A DNA stretch of 64,000 nt, taken from NCBI RefSeq assembly GCF_019399895.1, contig NC_091866.1, forward strand, positions 6,555,501 through 6,619,500, given 5' to 3'. A program made the translations under genes and the position numbers. Numbering within the stretch: the stretch's first letter is position 1; each line of letters starts with the position of its first letter. Below are positions 21,700 to 33,912 of this stretch, piece by piece. This DNA is from Cardiocondyla obscurior (Eukaryota > Arthropoda > Insecta > Hymenoptera > Formicidae). The notes under the pieces were generated by a model. The model saw only the letters and a program-made list of their open reading frames with translations, had not been told where the DNA came from and did no database searches.

Positions 21700-21707
21700 T
21701 ATAAAAA
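21700..21707 (+). promoter_or_regulatory. TATA box upstream of the unrecognised spliced gene
   Basis: TATAAAAA is followed about 40 bases later by CATCCCAGATAG and, after a 5' untranslated exon, by a GTAAGT donor near 21842. The arrangement fits a Pol II promoter with a 5' UTR intron. No transcript evidence. Confidence 0.35.
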
Positions 21708-22146
21708 CTTGTGTTTTGGCGGAGCACTCTCTCTTGCATCCCAGATAGCAGCGAAAACGTTTCTCTAAACTATCGCAAGTGCCACTCAGTGCAAGATCGC
21801 AGAACACGCATTAAGAAAAAGCATCGAGAAGATCTCCTAAAAGTAAGTCTCAACGATTAATTATGTATTGTCGCGAAAATTGATTCCACTAAATGTATTA
21901 TTTAAATCAAGTGTTCTTTAATTTCAATCAAAGAGAGAAGGGAATGTCCGAGTCGGAGTTCCGGAGTTTTGATTCTATCCGTTAGATTCCGTGGTAAATC
22001 AAATGTGTGAGAAAAACCGCTTCCGAATATCGGCTAAGATACGCCGTCGAATAACCAGCAACTTACTGTGGTTCACGCCGCGAAATATTGCTGGAAGTTT
22101 GGCGACTATCCACGGCTAAGGAAACGGTAAGCGATTCTCGCCAGAG

Positions 22147-22943
22147 ATGAACTACGAAGATTTATTCATGGACGAGTTAAAAGGTTTGGAAATCGTTGGT
22201 AACGAGTCTCCTTCGACCCTTTCTTTGTTAATCTCGTGAAATTTTATTTAAATAAAATTAAAATTAAATTGTAAATTTTAGTGAAATCCAATAATAAGAA
22301 AACTTTAAAGAAGAGCCGGGCGCGACGGAACAAACAGATCCAGAATCTAAGAGAGTTAGTACGCCGTTTTTTTATCCAATACTTGCTCGCGGCGGCGCCA
22401 AGCGAGGAGGTGTTTGTGTCTCCTGCGCGCAACGAGGAGAGACCGTGGTCTCCACGTCTGGGCGCTCCATCACCGTCGCCCATCCATGGAGACCCAGAAC
22501 CGTTATTCGGATACGTCCCGCCCGAGGAAATTCCTAACGACCATCTCGAAACATCGGCCGACATTCTGAATCTTTCAAACCAGTCCACGGAGCCGGGATC
22601 GGAACAATTCCGCCCCACGACTTCATCTTATACTCCAGATTCATCCCTCATCTCCGAACCACGGTTTCCCGGAGGTGAGCTTCGCGCCTGTTTCTCTCCT
22701 CTCTCACCGCCTCCTTTTCCGTTTGAACCCGAGGAAGCCGACTCTCTGGGCAAAGATAAATCCATCTCTCTCCCAGAACTAGACTTCCCCGATCAACTTC
22801 CATCTCCCGTCCCGAGTATCGAGGTTCTCGAGGAGCATCCGGAACCAAGAGAGGTTAGAGACCCTCTCCTGGAGCTCCTACGCAGGGTTTGTACTCCGTG
22901 GACAGATTCCTGTTCCGGAAGGGGCCTACTCCATCGGCCCTGA
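22147..22943 (+). CDS. spliced Pro/Glu-rich protein of unknown family
   Basis: A short coding exon (22147-22198, MNYEDLFMDELKGLEIV) ends at GTAACG. The acceptor AAATTTTAG at 22281 joins it in phase to a 661-base exon. The joined protein has a Lys/Arg-rich segment (KKTLKKSRARRNKQ), then a long Pro/Ser/Glu-rich probably disordered region. After the stop at 22943 a second frame (about 22905-23120) stays open and ends ...RVIEIEEITLD, so a frameshift may have cut the C-terminus. It lies directly downstream of the BEL 3' fragment. It could be a retroelement gag-like gene, but I recognise no domain. Confidence 0.4.
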
Positions 22944-23120
22944 CCATTTTGAACCAGAAGAGATCAGGAGACAGGCAGCTCGTTCTGCTCCTGATTCTCA
23001 CTTTTTTATTCATTACCCCGGGGTGGAATTTCCTTTCCTAGCCCTGATGCGGCTGATTGACCTCGTTTTCCCAAGGACCACAGCGAGGGTGATTGAAATA
23101 GAAGAGATCACGTTAGATTG

Positions 23121-24587
23121 AATCACCGACACATTTGGTTAAAAGACATTTATACATAGACACATACACACACACACACACACATTTTTGTAAACACACT
23201 CCGTTTTTTGTTACAATGTTATAATTATATCTACTAATTAGATTAAAATCATTTTCATATTTCTTAATTTTTTTTGCCAGAACGTTTTTTTTTTTTTTTT
23301 TATATTTTAAGCGAAATTTTATTTTTATATTTTAAGCGAAATAATTAATATTAAAATTGTTAATTCTGTCTGCCAAAGCGATAAATCTCTTTTATAATTT
23401 TAAACGTAATGATTAGTATTAAATTTGTTAATTTTGTTTTTGAAAATTCTGAGTTAATCATTTTATAATTACTCCATTATCCTTTATATGCGAATAACTA
23501 CGCCTGGTTCTATCCCAGAGAATAAGGATTCACCTCCTTTTTCTAAAAAAAAAAACCAACTACGCGCTCAATCTAAATCCGAAATTCTTGAATATTTAAT
23601 CTGCGCGTAAAATAGCGTGGTTTCGAATCTCGAATCCCACGCAAAATTCGGTGGTGCGTCAACTCCCTACCTTACCCACGAATACCTTTCCTGAGGATTT
23701 CCTTCAAATAATCATTTAATAAAAATATAATCCTCTTGACGTAACAATATTAACAAATATAAGTAACTAATAGTAGATGAAAATGGTATATTTATAAATG
23801 AATAAACTTTTAAAGAAACAAATTGTTAGGATGTTGAAGTTATTTTGTTATTATTTCGTTATATTTATCTCTTTCATACAATAATAATATTAACGTGGTT
23901 AAAAATTTAAATTTAACATGGAAACAGAACATTGAACGTTTATGGCGTGATATTCGAAATGGATACTAAAATATAGAACTCGTGAATATCATTACGTACA
24001 TTATTTAACAGAATTCATATTTAAACAAAAATATATGTATCGTGAACAAATATGCAAATTTTTTGAAATAATGGCAACGTTATATCCCCTGTCTAAAAAT
24101 ACTACATCTAGCGAGTCTTTAATAATCTAAAAATAACTGATATATTTTTCTACTGCTTTAATTTCGTTTATAAATATACTACTTCCACCTACGTTTAGTC
24201 ACTTATACCCATCAATATACTGCAAATAACACTCATATTTTTTAAACTTTCGATGTTTATAACTTTTCAATAAAAAACGAGCAACAGCTAAAATTTCTTC
24301 AAGGTCACTCAAAAGAATGACCTTAAACACATATGTCAAACTCAAGATGATCGGAGCTGACTCTCCTAAAATGCATAATTATCTATTTAAACATAAATGC
24401 AATGAAAATAACGCGATGACAGTTTATCAAAAGGCACGGTAGTATCTCGCGCCAAGTATAGGCGCAGTGTACTACCGAGACTCTCTTACGCAAGACGCCG
24501 CTTGAAAAAATCTGTAGATATTTGTTTCTCGCTAACGGCTAAACCAATCATTTTAAGCTCTTTGTATAGCTTAAGGTCAATTTATAT
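23121..24587. other. A+T-rich non-coding stretch with (CA)n
   Basis: It holds a short (CA)n run near 23165, poly-T runs near 23285, and no credible ORF. The last 150 bases are homologous in inverse orientation to the 12213-12370 flank. Confidence 0.5.
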
Positions 24588-24949
24588 TGTTACACCCGGT
24601 ATGGAGAACGGCGCGAAACTCGCTGTCTTGCAGCGGCGCAAAGTCCGAGTTCGGCGACGTTCGGCATGAAGAGTTTTAACGTGAACATTCCGCGAGTTTC
24701 GAGTTAGCTGTCACCCGTTGCTAGAGAACAGCTTGTTGTTTTTAAAAAGAATAGTCAGTTTTACCCATGACGTTGACAAGCGATGTATGTCGAGAGGCTA
24801 AATAATTAAATCCGTTTCTTTTGTAATATTTGAGTTTTTTTTTACGACGAGAGTGACGCGGAGTGTGAGAGTGAGTGAGAGCGCTGCAGCGGGGAATGAG
24901 TGTGAGAGAGTGAGAGGCCGCTACCCGAGTTTCGCCGTCGTGCGTAACA
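24588..24949 (-). repeat. probable solo LTR, minus orientation, target duplication ATAT
   Basis: It begins TGTTACACCCGG and ends GTGCGTAACA, flanked by ATAT (24584-24587 and 24950-24953). Reverse-complemented, it shares a CTCTCACTCTCTCAC-type block and overall organisation with 11920-12212, as do the surrounding flanks. Confidence 0.55.
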
Positions 24950-26439
24950 ATATTATAAAAATGTTTTAATTTTTCTGCTATAACGTTATCTATAAACGGA
25001 GATATCGTGATGCAAAGTTTTCTCTCAGAAGTAAAACGATTTAAGAAACGTCGTTATTATTATAATTATCATCATCATCGTCGTCCAATCCGATGTACTT
25101 TTCTCTTTTTTGTTATGACGCTGATTTCTGTACTTTTTGTTTTTCCGCCGACAAATAGCGCTTAAGCTGCTCAAAAATTTCAAAAAGATGATATGTGAAT
25201 TTTGCATTTATGTCGCTAGAAGGTGTGGATTCGATGACGCATATCTGTCTTCAACGATATCGCCTGTGTTTATTGACATATTAATGATGCAGTAATAATC
25301 GTTGAACTGTCGTTATAACCATATAACTGGTTTTATCTCATAATTAACAGATCTTATTTATTTCGTCAAAATAAACTCAAGACTTATAAAATTAATAACA
25401 ATTGTTGCTATTATTACGTTTGACGCTGTCTCTTTGATAACTTGTATCACTACTGGCGATAAACTTTTCGTCGTAATGTTCACTGCACTTTTAACTTTCT
25501 TAAAAAAAATTTGGAAGTATGTTACCCCGAAAACAAGAGCATTTATTTCCATGGGAGAGTAGTTCGACAAAGGAATAACCAATAGAAAGATGATAGAAAT
25601 GTTAAAAAGATCTTTTTTCATTCCACGCAAAACTATTAAACTCGCCCAAAACTCAGGGAACAAAGACTTTTCCGTTACAAACGAAATATTTTTCTCGGGT
25701 GACTGACACCTCGGCTGTGTGATAATCTACGCATTAGAAAACTGATGTACTGTGGTAAATAGGTTGAAAAACACGTTTGTGGGTGATCAACTAATAAGGG
25801 AACGAACACAACTGTTTTTCACCGATTTTTATGAATTATGGATATGTTGAAGAACATCGATAAATATAAGACTCGTATTTTTTTTTTGCTTATCTCGACG
25901 TTTAAGGGTTGAATCAGCCCCTCGAAAATAATAAATATTTTTGTTTTATGCGAATATGTTCTAGACTATAAGAAATATAAGAAAATGTTTTAGACAAAAG
26001 TTTTGTAGTATTTTATGTTCTTTGCAACGATGTATTTACATTATGCAAAACGTTAATTTTTTTAATTGTCTTCCCCTCCTTTAATTTGGCAAAATTAAAA
26101 AATTTTATAATGACAAAAATTGAAGAGCATTTGATACCTAAACTATCCGTACAGTTTATAATATTATGTCCTGGCCATTTAATTTTTAAGAATATGGGCA
26201 ACATCGTGCTATAGGTGCCATACTGTAGTGTCCTTACGTTATTGCTCTTTAATTGTGTTTTTTTAGTTTAATAATTGAACAATATAGCATGCAAATTGTG
26301 CAAAATTTATCACACTACTATATTAAAACGCATAATTTTAAAAATATATACATATATTATATAATTTAAAGAAACGTATTATTTAAAATAAAAGTATGGT
26401 TGTCAAAACATTGCTAATATTTTTATTATTATTTTTCTC
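24950..26439. other. A+T-rich stretch, unassigned minus-strand ORFs
   Basis: A minus-strand frame near 25240-25030 with an Asp/Asn-rich tail and a 101-codon hydrophobic minus-strand ORF at 25663-25358 are open but unrecognised. Neither has splice or start signals I would rely on. Confidence 0.3.
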
Positions 26440-26862
26440 TATTTCATTAACGTATACATATTTTAAAGGTATATATTCGTTGCAAACATGGTGTTCATGA
26501 CAAAAATGTGTTACACAAAGCAACTTTTTACATCAAAAACAAGTTATTATAGCAATATCGTCACAAAGGTCACGTTTTACTTCTAAATTACGTTGAAAAC
26601 AGAATTCAACTAGTGTTTCAAATTCTGTCGGTTTATTTTGTATACATCCACTTTTAAATCACGCATATTTTATAGTAATTAATAATTAACTTAATAATTA
26701 ATTTCAAAATATTATTTCTAGCATAAAAAATAATTTTAAGATCTAACAATATCACGGTATAAGAAATGTATTTAACAAAATTTTTCCATAGTTGAAAACC
26801 ATATACATCTAATGGTTGTAAATTTCCTTTTATACCGCAAGGAATAGTGTTAGAATTTTAAC
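26440..26862 (-). pseudogene. pogo-like transposase C-terminal relic
   Basis: Reading minus from about 26860, the frame gives IPCGIKGNLQPLDVYGF followed by WKNFVKYIS. This is the region around the third catalytic Asp (QPLDV) of pogo/Tigger DDE domains. Downstream the frame decays with stops but still shows Cys/His-rich remnants as in the pogo element at 44.4 kb. Confidence 0.55.
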
Positions 26863-26874
26863 TGATAATTAGAG

Positions 26875-27120
26875 AGTGGCCCGTCGCGGGGCAGCACCTC
26901 TTGGCCAATCGTGCCAGATCGATATTGTATTTCGCGTTTGATTTTCGCCTGCGATTCTCAAAGGCAGAGAGCCCAACTGGAAATCGCAGCTTTTACGCGT
27001 ACAGATGCAGAGGCTCGTCCCTGTGAAGTCAGGCGCTTCGACTGCCGTCGGATAGAGGAAAAGGCCAGAGCTATACACTACCTGTCCTTTTTTTTAGCGG
27101 CGTCGTCGGTAACTCAGTAG
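26875..27120 (-). repeat. LTR-end fragment related to the LTR at 61.8 kb
   Basis: The word GGGGCAGCACCTC(T/G)TGGCC(A/G)ATCG and about 100 following bases match the left end of the LTR at 61795-62832. That LTR belongs to a minus-strand Errantivirus-like element. Confidence 0.45.
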
Positions 27121-29240
27121 TGTTGGTATCGCGCAAGCATGATGGTAACCGCTCGAATGCAAACGGCTACTCTTATTTACCATGTACCATGTGTTATATC
27201 CCGAGCCCCTGGCAACAGAAAGCTCGAGAATAACGATGGAATGTCGCACGCGCGCGACCATTTGCTTGATCGGCAGAATACCGCCGATCAAGGTAACCCG
27301 GCATTTCCGGTCGGGACGCGACGTTTCGAGAACATTCGCGGTTCCACCCGCGAATCTGCTGATTGCTATGATTTTTGACATAGTGTTACGTCTGGAGCCG
27401 TTTCTTGTATGATCGCTCTCTCAGTAAGCACAGTTTTAATAACTCTGACCAGAAGCTGAGGTCCACGTACACGGAGATGATTAATCAAGCGAAGGCGTTA
27501 CCAATAAAAAATTAGGAGGAAGAAAAATCTATTCTCATACCCCGTGAGATAATCCGTACGGTAGCCGGAAACGTACAGCTCATTTCGGCCAATAATACAG
27601 TTGTAAAACCTAAATTGATCTTACCATGATATCGCCTCGAGCAGTACGGTTTTGACTAATCAACGGAAAGTCGTAAAACAAGACAAAGACTCCCGCAGCC
27701 GTTGGCACTTAACTCCCCCCACCCCGAATAGTAAGAATACGAACCCTATGACCTCCGTTTTCAATTTTATTACCTAGATAAAATAGAGACGCCGACTCTA
27801 TAATAAGAAATATTAAGATATACGATGGGCAGATGCGCCAAAACAATAAGCATTTCGCAACGATCATCAAAGGAAATAATATGTATAATCGCGCCTGGCA
27901 ACAGCTAAGGAGCTTCAAGGCAATCGGTGTAATAAAAACTCCGCAGGATGACTCAGAATTGGAGTATAATCAGGAAATAGGGAGATGAGACAATACTCCC
28001 ACCCTTCAATTTTTCTGCTATATAAGGCCCGCGATTTTAGGGCGAAGACGACTACCGAATTAAGATCCAACGTATTCATATCGTTACCCTGCCCGATTTC
28101 CTTGCGATCAAACAAGTGGCCCATGCAGAACGTCTGGATCAAAGACTCGACGCCCTCACCAACCTATTCGAACCGAAAATACAAAGCCATTGTCAAGCCT
28201 ACGCCGTTCACTCCAGAGGAAGCCGCAACAATGACCGCTAGACTGCAACTTACAACCAGCAGAAGTGAGTTGAAGATCAGATCATAAAGATCGGAACGTT
28301 TAACAAACCGTAAATTATAGTGCCGTATCCCATGAATCTGACGCGACAACCACCCACTGAGATCCTGCGACCTCCTCCATCCGGGACATCAGCACATCTT
28401 AATTCAAACCCTTCGCGTCTATTAACAAATTCTATCACTTATACAACACCAGATATTACTCAATCGGCATCCCGATGCGAAACTGTTCCCCTACCCTCTC
28501 AATCTAGCAAAAGAACGCTAATTTATCCTCAGTTTGAAATAGATTCGCATTTATTCCTTTCAAATTCCCAACCTCCTTCCAAGCCCGAAACATACCATCC
28601 GTTCTCCGATTTAGATTTTCCTACTTCAATAGCCCGTCCACCTACCGTTATTCCTCACCCTGAAGAAAATTCTCTTCCTACCCTCCGGATAACAATCCAC
28701 CAGCTTCCCGTTTTTGCGACTCTGAAAACTACCCATATCCCTCCCACCGAAAATTGTACAATTGCAAATCTCATTTACCACGCTGTGGCTATCATATGTG
28801 TGGTTATCAAAGCGCAAGGAATTCCGAATTTCGTCCATCAATTCCTTGCTCGCCATGCTCATTTTCAATCGAGCAGCCTGAAAGAAATTATCTTTGGCCA
28901 GGCTCTCACCATTTTCATTATAACCGAGCAGAGATAACCAATTGTACCTTCGGGTCAACGCATCCTCCGCCCTTCTTTCCTAGAACTTCCCATTATTCCC
29001 ATTTTTCCCCGCCCTGCCGACACTCTCACGCACACTGCCATTCACACATTCATCAAGAAAACCACATGTAAAGATACTCATCTACCGAAAAATTGTACAC
29101 CCGTGAACATTCACAAACACTTGCAATAATTTAAAACAAAGGAAGAATTTAATTGTAACAATTATCTAAGCAATAGTTACCGTGAAATTGTAAAACCATT
29201 TGAATAAACCAATATCATTTTTTTCAACACCATCATGCTC
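27121..29240. other. unassigned region with Pro-rich plus-strand frames
   Basis: Positions 27985-28287 and 28320-28937 hold open plus-strand frames, followed by a further open frame to about 29130 and AATAAAC near 29205. Composition suggests a decayed retroelement. No motif identifies it. Confidence 0.3.
28320..28937 (+). CDS. unrecognised Pro/Ser/Thr-rich ORF
   Basis: The ORF has about 205 codons with no ATG at its first codon; the first ATG is at 28332 (MNLTRQPPTEILRPPP). It has no transmembrane segment or catalytic motif. A frame that stays open downstream may be its frameshifted C-terminus. It may be part of a retroelement gag or a chance ORF. Confidence 0.25.
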   Translation: MPYPMNLTRQPPTEILRPPPSGTSAHLNSNPSRLLTNSITYTTPDITQSASRCETVPLPSQSSKRTLIYPQFEIDSHLFLSNSQPPSKPETYHPFSDLDFPTSIARPPTVIPHPEENSLPTLRITIHQLPVFATLKTTHIPPTENCTIANLIYHAVAIICVVIKAQGIPNFVHQFLARHAHFQSSSLKEIIFGQALTIFIITEQR

Positions 29241-29760
29241 TGGTTTTTATTTGCTTAAGACTAGCGCGGCCCTGTCCCTATAAATAAGATTAGATTCTTT
29301 TATTTAAAAGGGGCCATAGGCCGCACGCGTTTCGAAAGGAGTGTCATAGCGCCTATTAAAGGCGTTGACCCCCCGACTCGAAACCTCAGCTCGTGCGCCT
29401 CTGCCGCAGCGGTACCGTCCCTTCTTTTAGCGGCGAATAAAAGATTTTGCCCCGTTGCATCGTTAACTTTCCGATTTCCAGCTTTCGGACGTAACAATAG
29501 CAACAGCAGGGCATATATAGGGGCAACCGCGGTCCGGACGGGCAGTCGTAATTAAGTGTATCGTGTGAAATCGACGATTGTAAGCTACAAAGAGGGAAAT
29601 AAAGAACGTGAAACAGTTTAATATAAAGGGTCTTTATTCTAAGCCCTGTTTTTCCTCGCCATCAACCCAGTACACATATATCTCTCCGGAGAACGGAACC
29701 CACAGCACCTTTGCGGTGCAACACATGAAACTTACCATGTTACCATCATTACCATGTAAA
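29241..29760 (+). repeat. LTR-like sequence
   Basis: It contains TATATAGGGG (29513), an AATAAAG signal (29600) and TCTCCGGAGAACGGA(A/C)CCCA followed by a GTGCAAC-containing segment. That combination also occurs in inverse orientation in the LTR at 61795-62832. Boundaries are not resolved. Confidence 0.4.
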
Positions 29761-31735
29761 ATAAAAATTGAAAATAAATTATTATTCATAAAGAATCTTT
29801 CTTTTTTCAAACTAAATCACTTTCATCTTATAAGTTAGTAGTACGAAATGAGCAAAATTAATTTTTATAAATTTGTTGCTAATTTGTTGTTAAAAAGTAA
29901 TTGCCAAAAAAAAAGTTTATTGCTCTCTGCTTTTATTATTATAAATTTTTTAATAATGTTCTAAAAAAAAGATGAAGTTGATCGCAAAGAAATTTAATTG
30001 AGATAACGCTTTGTTGCTTATTTATTGCTAAATATTTGCCAAAAGAAAATATTAAATTGCTATTTTCTTTTCTTAGTTAACAAATTGATATCTTCTACGT
30101 AAACGCTCGTTATCAGGTAACGGTTGTTGCTATATATCGATTCGGGATTTCAAATAATTTGTTTAAAAACTGAAAAGAAGTCATTCCAATTATTTAAACA
30201 ATTTTTTTTACAAAAAAGTCACTCATCGGATTCGGTCGCCGGATGATGTTGCGAGTGACATAGTATAGTCTTTTCTTCAATATTAACATTTTTGCTAGTT
30301 AACAAATGGATATCTCCGAGATCGAGTGTTCGATTTTTATAATTTTTTTTTAACAACGTTACAGCATCGTCCGACGACCGAATCCGATGAGTGACTTTTT
30401 TGCAAAAAATTATTTAAACAGTTTAAACTTTTTCGTAATGTAAAAGTGCAATACTCAAATTCGGCGAAGTATTATATGAAATGGAGAATAAAAATAATTT
30501 GTTGATTCGCAAAGCTTGCTATAATTTCCCTGTTATTAGTCAAAATCCTTGAACTAGTACGCGTGTAAAATGCCGCAAAAACGAGGAATATCAATCCGCG
30601 GCGTGCGGCGTTGTCTGTTCAATGAACTCGCCGCTGTCCGCCGTTGCCGTTTCGCTTAGTCGAGTAATGCTCTATTGCCTGGTCGATACCTTGCTTTTTC
30701 GATTCGTTCGCCGCCCGCCGTCCACCGCCCGCCGCTGACCACTTGTTGCCTATGTTGATCAATTTGCTACTGACTGTCCCTTTTTCTATTAAATAATACT
30801 TGCCGTAACTTGTCGCGAATGTGCTACAACTTTCTACTTTTTAACTGTTATACATTTTTCAAAATGTTGCATAACATTTCTTGTCAATCTAATGTAATCC
30901 AACTCCAGATTTCGACGTAAAAACTGCAGTACTTTCGTCAAATATGAATAAGTGGAAATTTTACAAAGGTTGAGCGAGAGATGTTTAATAAATTAAACCG
31001 ATTACGGCGCTATGTAAATTTTAATTTCTTATTTACACCTTATCATCAGTTTTCTGTTCGGCAGTTACAATTCTGAAAGTTTATCCAACCGATTAGATTT
31101 ACTCGTGCGTTGGTGAAACCGGGCCTAATTAATGAAAGAAAAATTTCCAATTTTTAATTTCATATTTTTAAGACTGTACTTCCGAAAATGGTGTCCTCCC
31201 GATTTTTATGCCCCTCCGTGGATTTGTGTATCTTAACGTGCTATTGACGAATCCCATAGTCAAAGTTGGCGGAAATGGATATTTATGGCGAAAACCATAA
31301 AAAACCATAAAACGATTTTTTACGTTTATCTTTTAAAATACTGCAAATTTTAAAAAATGTTTCAAACAAAAGTTGTAGAGCTCATTAAGATACACATTTT
31401 ATGTTTTATACATTTTTACCGTAAAACAAATATTTACTTAGAAAATTAAATATAAAGATATTAATAACACAATTTTTATATTTTAACGATTTTTGGCTAA
31501 CTAGTATATTAAAATGGCATAATAACAGTATTATTTACATATTTTCTCGCTAGATGGGTTGACTGTTATTGAGTTGTACTTCTCGATAGTAATTTTACTT
31601 TGAACAGCTCATATTAGGAGAGTTGTTTTGGTCGGAAGTTGGTTAGACATTGGAAACTGTGTTGATGTTTACAGTGTGCCCGCTTTCTCTTTCTCTCTCT
31701 CTCTATAGATATTTTTTGGTTTGGTTTTTAATATA
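29761..31735. repeat. A+T-rich region with one hairpin at about 30170-30425
   Basis: The inverted arms share GTCACTCATCGGATTCGGTC (30220s) and its complement (30380s) plus flanking TTATTTAAACA words, giving a foldback of about 240 bp. The rest has no credible gene. The 31.5-31.7 kb stretch is probably the 5' flank of the Merlin-like element. Confidence 0.5.
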
Positions 31736-32603
31736 ATGGATCAGAAGTATAATATTTTTACTTTAAATTTAATTTTTCAAGATCGAGAAAAACCCTTTTG
31801 TTGGTTAAAAGATTTATAGTTAATTCCTACTGAACGATTTTATAAGAAGCATTACAAGAAAATAAAATTGGAAGACAATGGTTCGTTTTTTGGTCTTTTT
31901 TTATGTACAACAAAAAGTTAGAATCGACATTTATTTACATGCAATTGTTGAAAACATTTAATTCGAAAGGTGTCATATTTCAGCAACTGCATGTATGCTA
32001 ATTACGTACAGTTTTGCGGTTGGTTTTACTTATGAGCAAACTATGCGTGAGTGTAGTATTATTAAAGGACAAACTATTTCAGTAGAAACTGTTGCTGATA
32101 GATTTTATTTTTGTAGAGAAGTCTGTTTGGCTGTTTTAGATAAGCAATTTGAAGAAGATGGTAAACTTGGAGGGGTTGGACAAATTGTAGAAGTAGATGA
32201 GTGCAAAATTGGACGTCGAAAGTTTGAACGAGGACGTATTGTGGAAGGAGCATAGATTCTTGGGATGATTGAAAGAAACCATTCTTTCAACTGTCGTTTG
32301 GAGATTTGTCCCGACAACAAAAGAGATGAAACTACATTAATAAGTTTAATAAAGAAACACGTTGCAAAAGGGACAGAGATCCATACTGATTGTTGGAAGG
32401 GATATGTTAATTTAAATCAACACGGTTTTTTGCATCTTAATCATTCGGAGAAATTCGTTAATAGTGATATTGGGGCTCATACGCAAAATATAGAGTCGTC
32501 TTGGAGATGGACGAGACGATTTTTTTTTTTGTGGTATTCAGAAAATATGTCTTGCAGATCATCTTTGCGAGTTTTTATGGCGACGACAATTAAAAAAACT
32601 TAA
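31736..32603 (+). pseudogene. Merlin/IS1016-type transposase relic
   Basis: The C-terminal frame 31995-32603 carries VEVDECKIGRRK (first catalytic Asp), EIHTDCWKGY (second Asp) and NIESSWR (Glu). This is the DDE layout of eukaryotic Merlin elements. It is interrupted by TAG at 32253-32255, where a Trp is expected. The N-terminus from ATG 31736 is in another frame and hits TAG near 31820. The Gypsy LTR lies 140 bp downstream, so the 3' terminal repeat may be displaced to beyond 41644. Confidence 0.7.
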
Positions 32604-32745
32604 TAAAGATCCTTTTATTTAATTGATAACAAATACTAAAAATTTGTTATCCAGGATATAAAAGTTAAATGTTATGATTTTTTAAGAATTTTTTTTCGTT
32701 ATTCATTTCAATTTGGTTATTTAGTTTTAGTTTATATAAAGTATG

Positions 32746-33001
32746 TGTTACGTATTAACTAAATGTATTCTCACACTATTTTTGTATTGCGCGCGATTTG
32801 CTCAGCGAATCGTAACACGAGCGGAACGAATCTACCCGCTCTTCAACTTTTTATGTATAACAGCGCACGAGCCTTAGCGAGCCGTCTTTCACTTCTTCTT
32901 TCTGAGTTAATAAGTACACACGTGCTAAGAAATATATATTAACAGTTTTGCTCATACAATGGTATTCAGATTTTCTCTCTCTCCCTCCGTCATACACAAC
33001 A
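32746..33001 (+). repeat. Gypsy 5' LTR
   Basis: It runs TG...CA over 256 bp and compares by eye without a mismatch to the 3' LTR. ATTGGCGACGAGGACAGC follows, in the primer-binding position. Confidence 0.9.
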
Positions 33002-33084
33002 TAATTGGCGACGAGGACAGCGAAGTTAAGTAAACAATCCATATTTATTGTACGAAAAGTTAATATACGAGGCGGCACAAAAAT

Positions 33085-33912
33085 ATGGCGCAATCATCAT
33101 CCAGCACGGATAGTAAGCCCGCCATTCCAGGATCTTTTGCAATTGAGGCTTTCGATCCAGCTACAACCACGTGGAAACGTTGGGTTCAGCGTCTACAAGG
33201 TGCTTTCTTAATTTTTGGCATCGCTGGGAACTCAAGAGTTCCATATTTATTGCATTACGTAGGATCATCAGCATTTGATGTGTTATGTGATCGACTCGAT
33301 CCAGTCGATCCTTTTTCCCAAAGTTTCGATACGCTGGTGCAAAAATTGGAAGAGTTTTATGAGCCAGCTCCTTTGGAAATAGCAGAAAATTATAAATTTC
33401 ACCAAAGGAAGCAGGAGGCAGGAGAGACAGTGCAGCAATATGTGGCAGCATTACATAAGCTAAGTATTTATTGTAAATTCAGAGAATACTTAAAAACAGC
33501 CCTACGGAATCAGTTTGTATTTGGTCTACAAAATAAGAAGAGTCAAGCCCGTTTACTTGAGCGGAAAGATTTAAATTTTGAGGAAGCAGTCAAAATCGCA
33601 GTAACAATGGAATTATCTGAAAAGAGTTCCGAGCAGATGAAAACTGGTAATGCATCAACCTCCACCATCGATTATTTGAAAATAGGAAGAAAATTGCAGC
33701 ACAAGCACGGCAGCGACAAGAATTCAAAGCAAAACTACAGGAAGCCTACAGGTCATACTAATTCTAATTCTAATTTTAGATGCGAAACAAAAACTAATAT
33801 TAAGTGTTTCAGATGCGGTAAAGCTCATTTAGCAAGTAAATGCACATTAAGTCATGACACTAAATGCTTTTATTTGTGGAAAAAAAGGTCATTTAAATAT
33901 AGTTTGTTTTAA
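33085..33912 (+). CDS. Gypsy gag
   Basis: Starts MAQSSSSTDSKPAIPG and contains the Ty3/Gypsy capsid block (FEEFYEPAPLE-like segment near residue 90, TVQQYVAALHKLS near 113). A CCHC zinc knuckle CFRCGKAHLASKC lies near the C-terminus. A second knuckle begins in this frame and is completed in the overlapping pol frame, so gag-pol expression would need a frameshift in 33854-33912. Confidence 0.85.
   Translation: MAQSSSSTDSKPAIPGSFAIEAFDPATTTWKRWVQRLQGAFLIFGIAGNSRVPYLLHYVGSSAFDVLCDRLDPVDPFSQSFDTLVQKLEEFYEPAPLEIAENYKFHQRKQEAGETVQQYVAALHKLSIYCKFREYLKTALRNQFVFGLQNKKSQARLLERKDLNFEEAVKIAVTMELSEKSSEQMKTGNASTSTIDYLKIGRKLQHKHGSDKNSKQNYRKPTGHTNSNSNFRCETKTNIKCFRCGKAHLASKCTLSHDTKCFYLWKKRSFKYSLF

Noticed and set aside
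25358..25663. Hydrophobic minus-strand ORF as a chemoreceptor exon
   Set aside because: No conserved receptor motif, splice site or adjacent exon is visible.
31995..32603. Bacterial contamination, as the transposase resembles IS1016/IS1595
   Set aside because: Eukaryotic Merlin elements share this fold; the surrounding DNA is continuous insect repeat sequence, and a Gypsy element with a clean duplication lies beside it.
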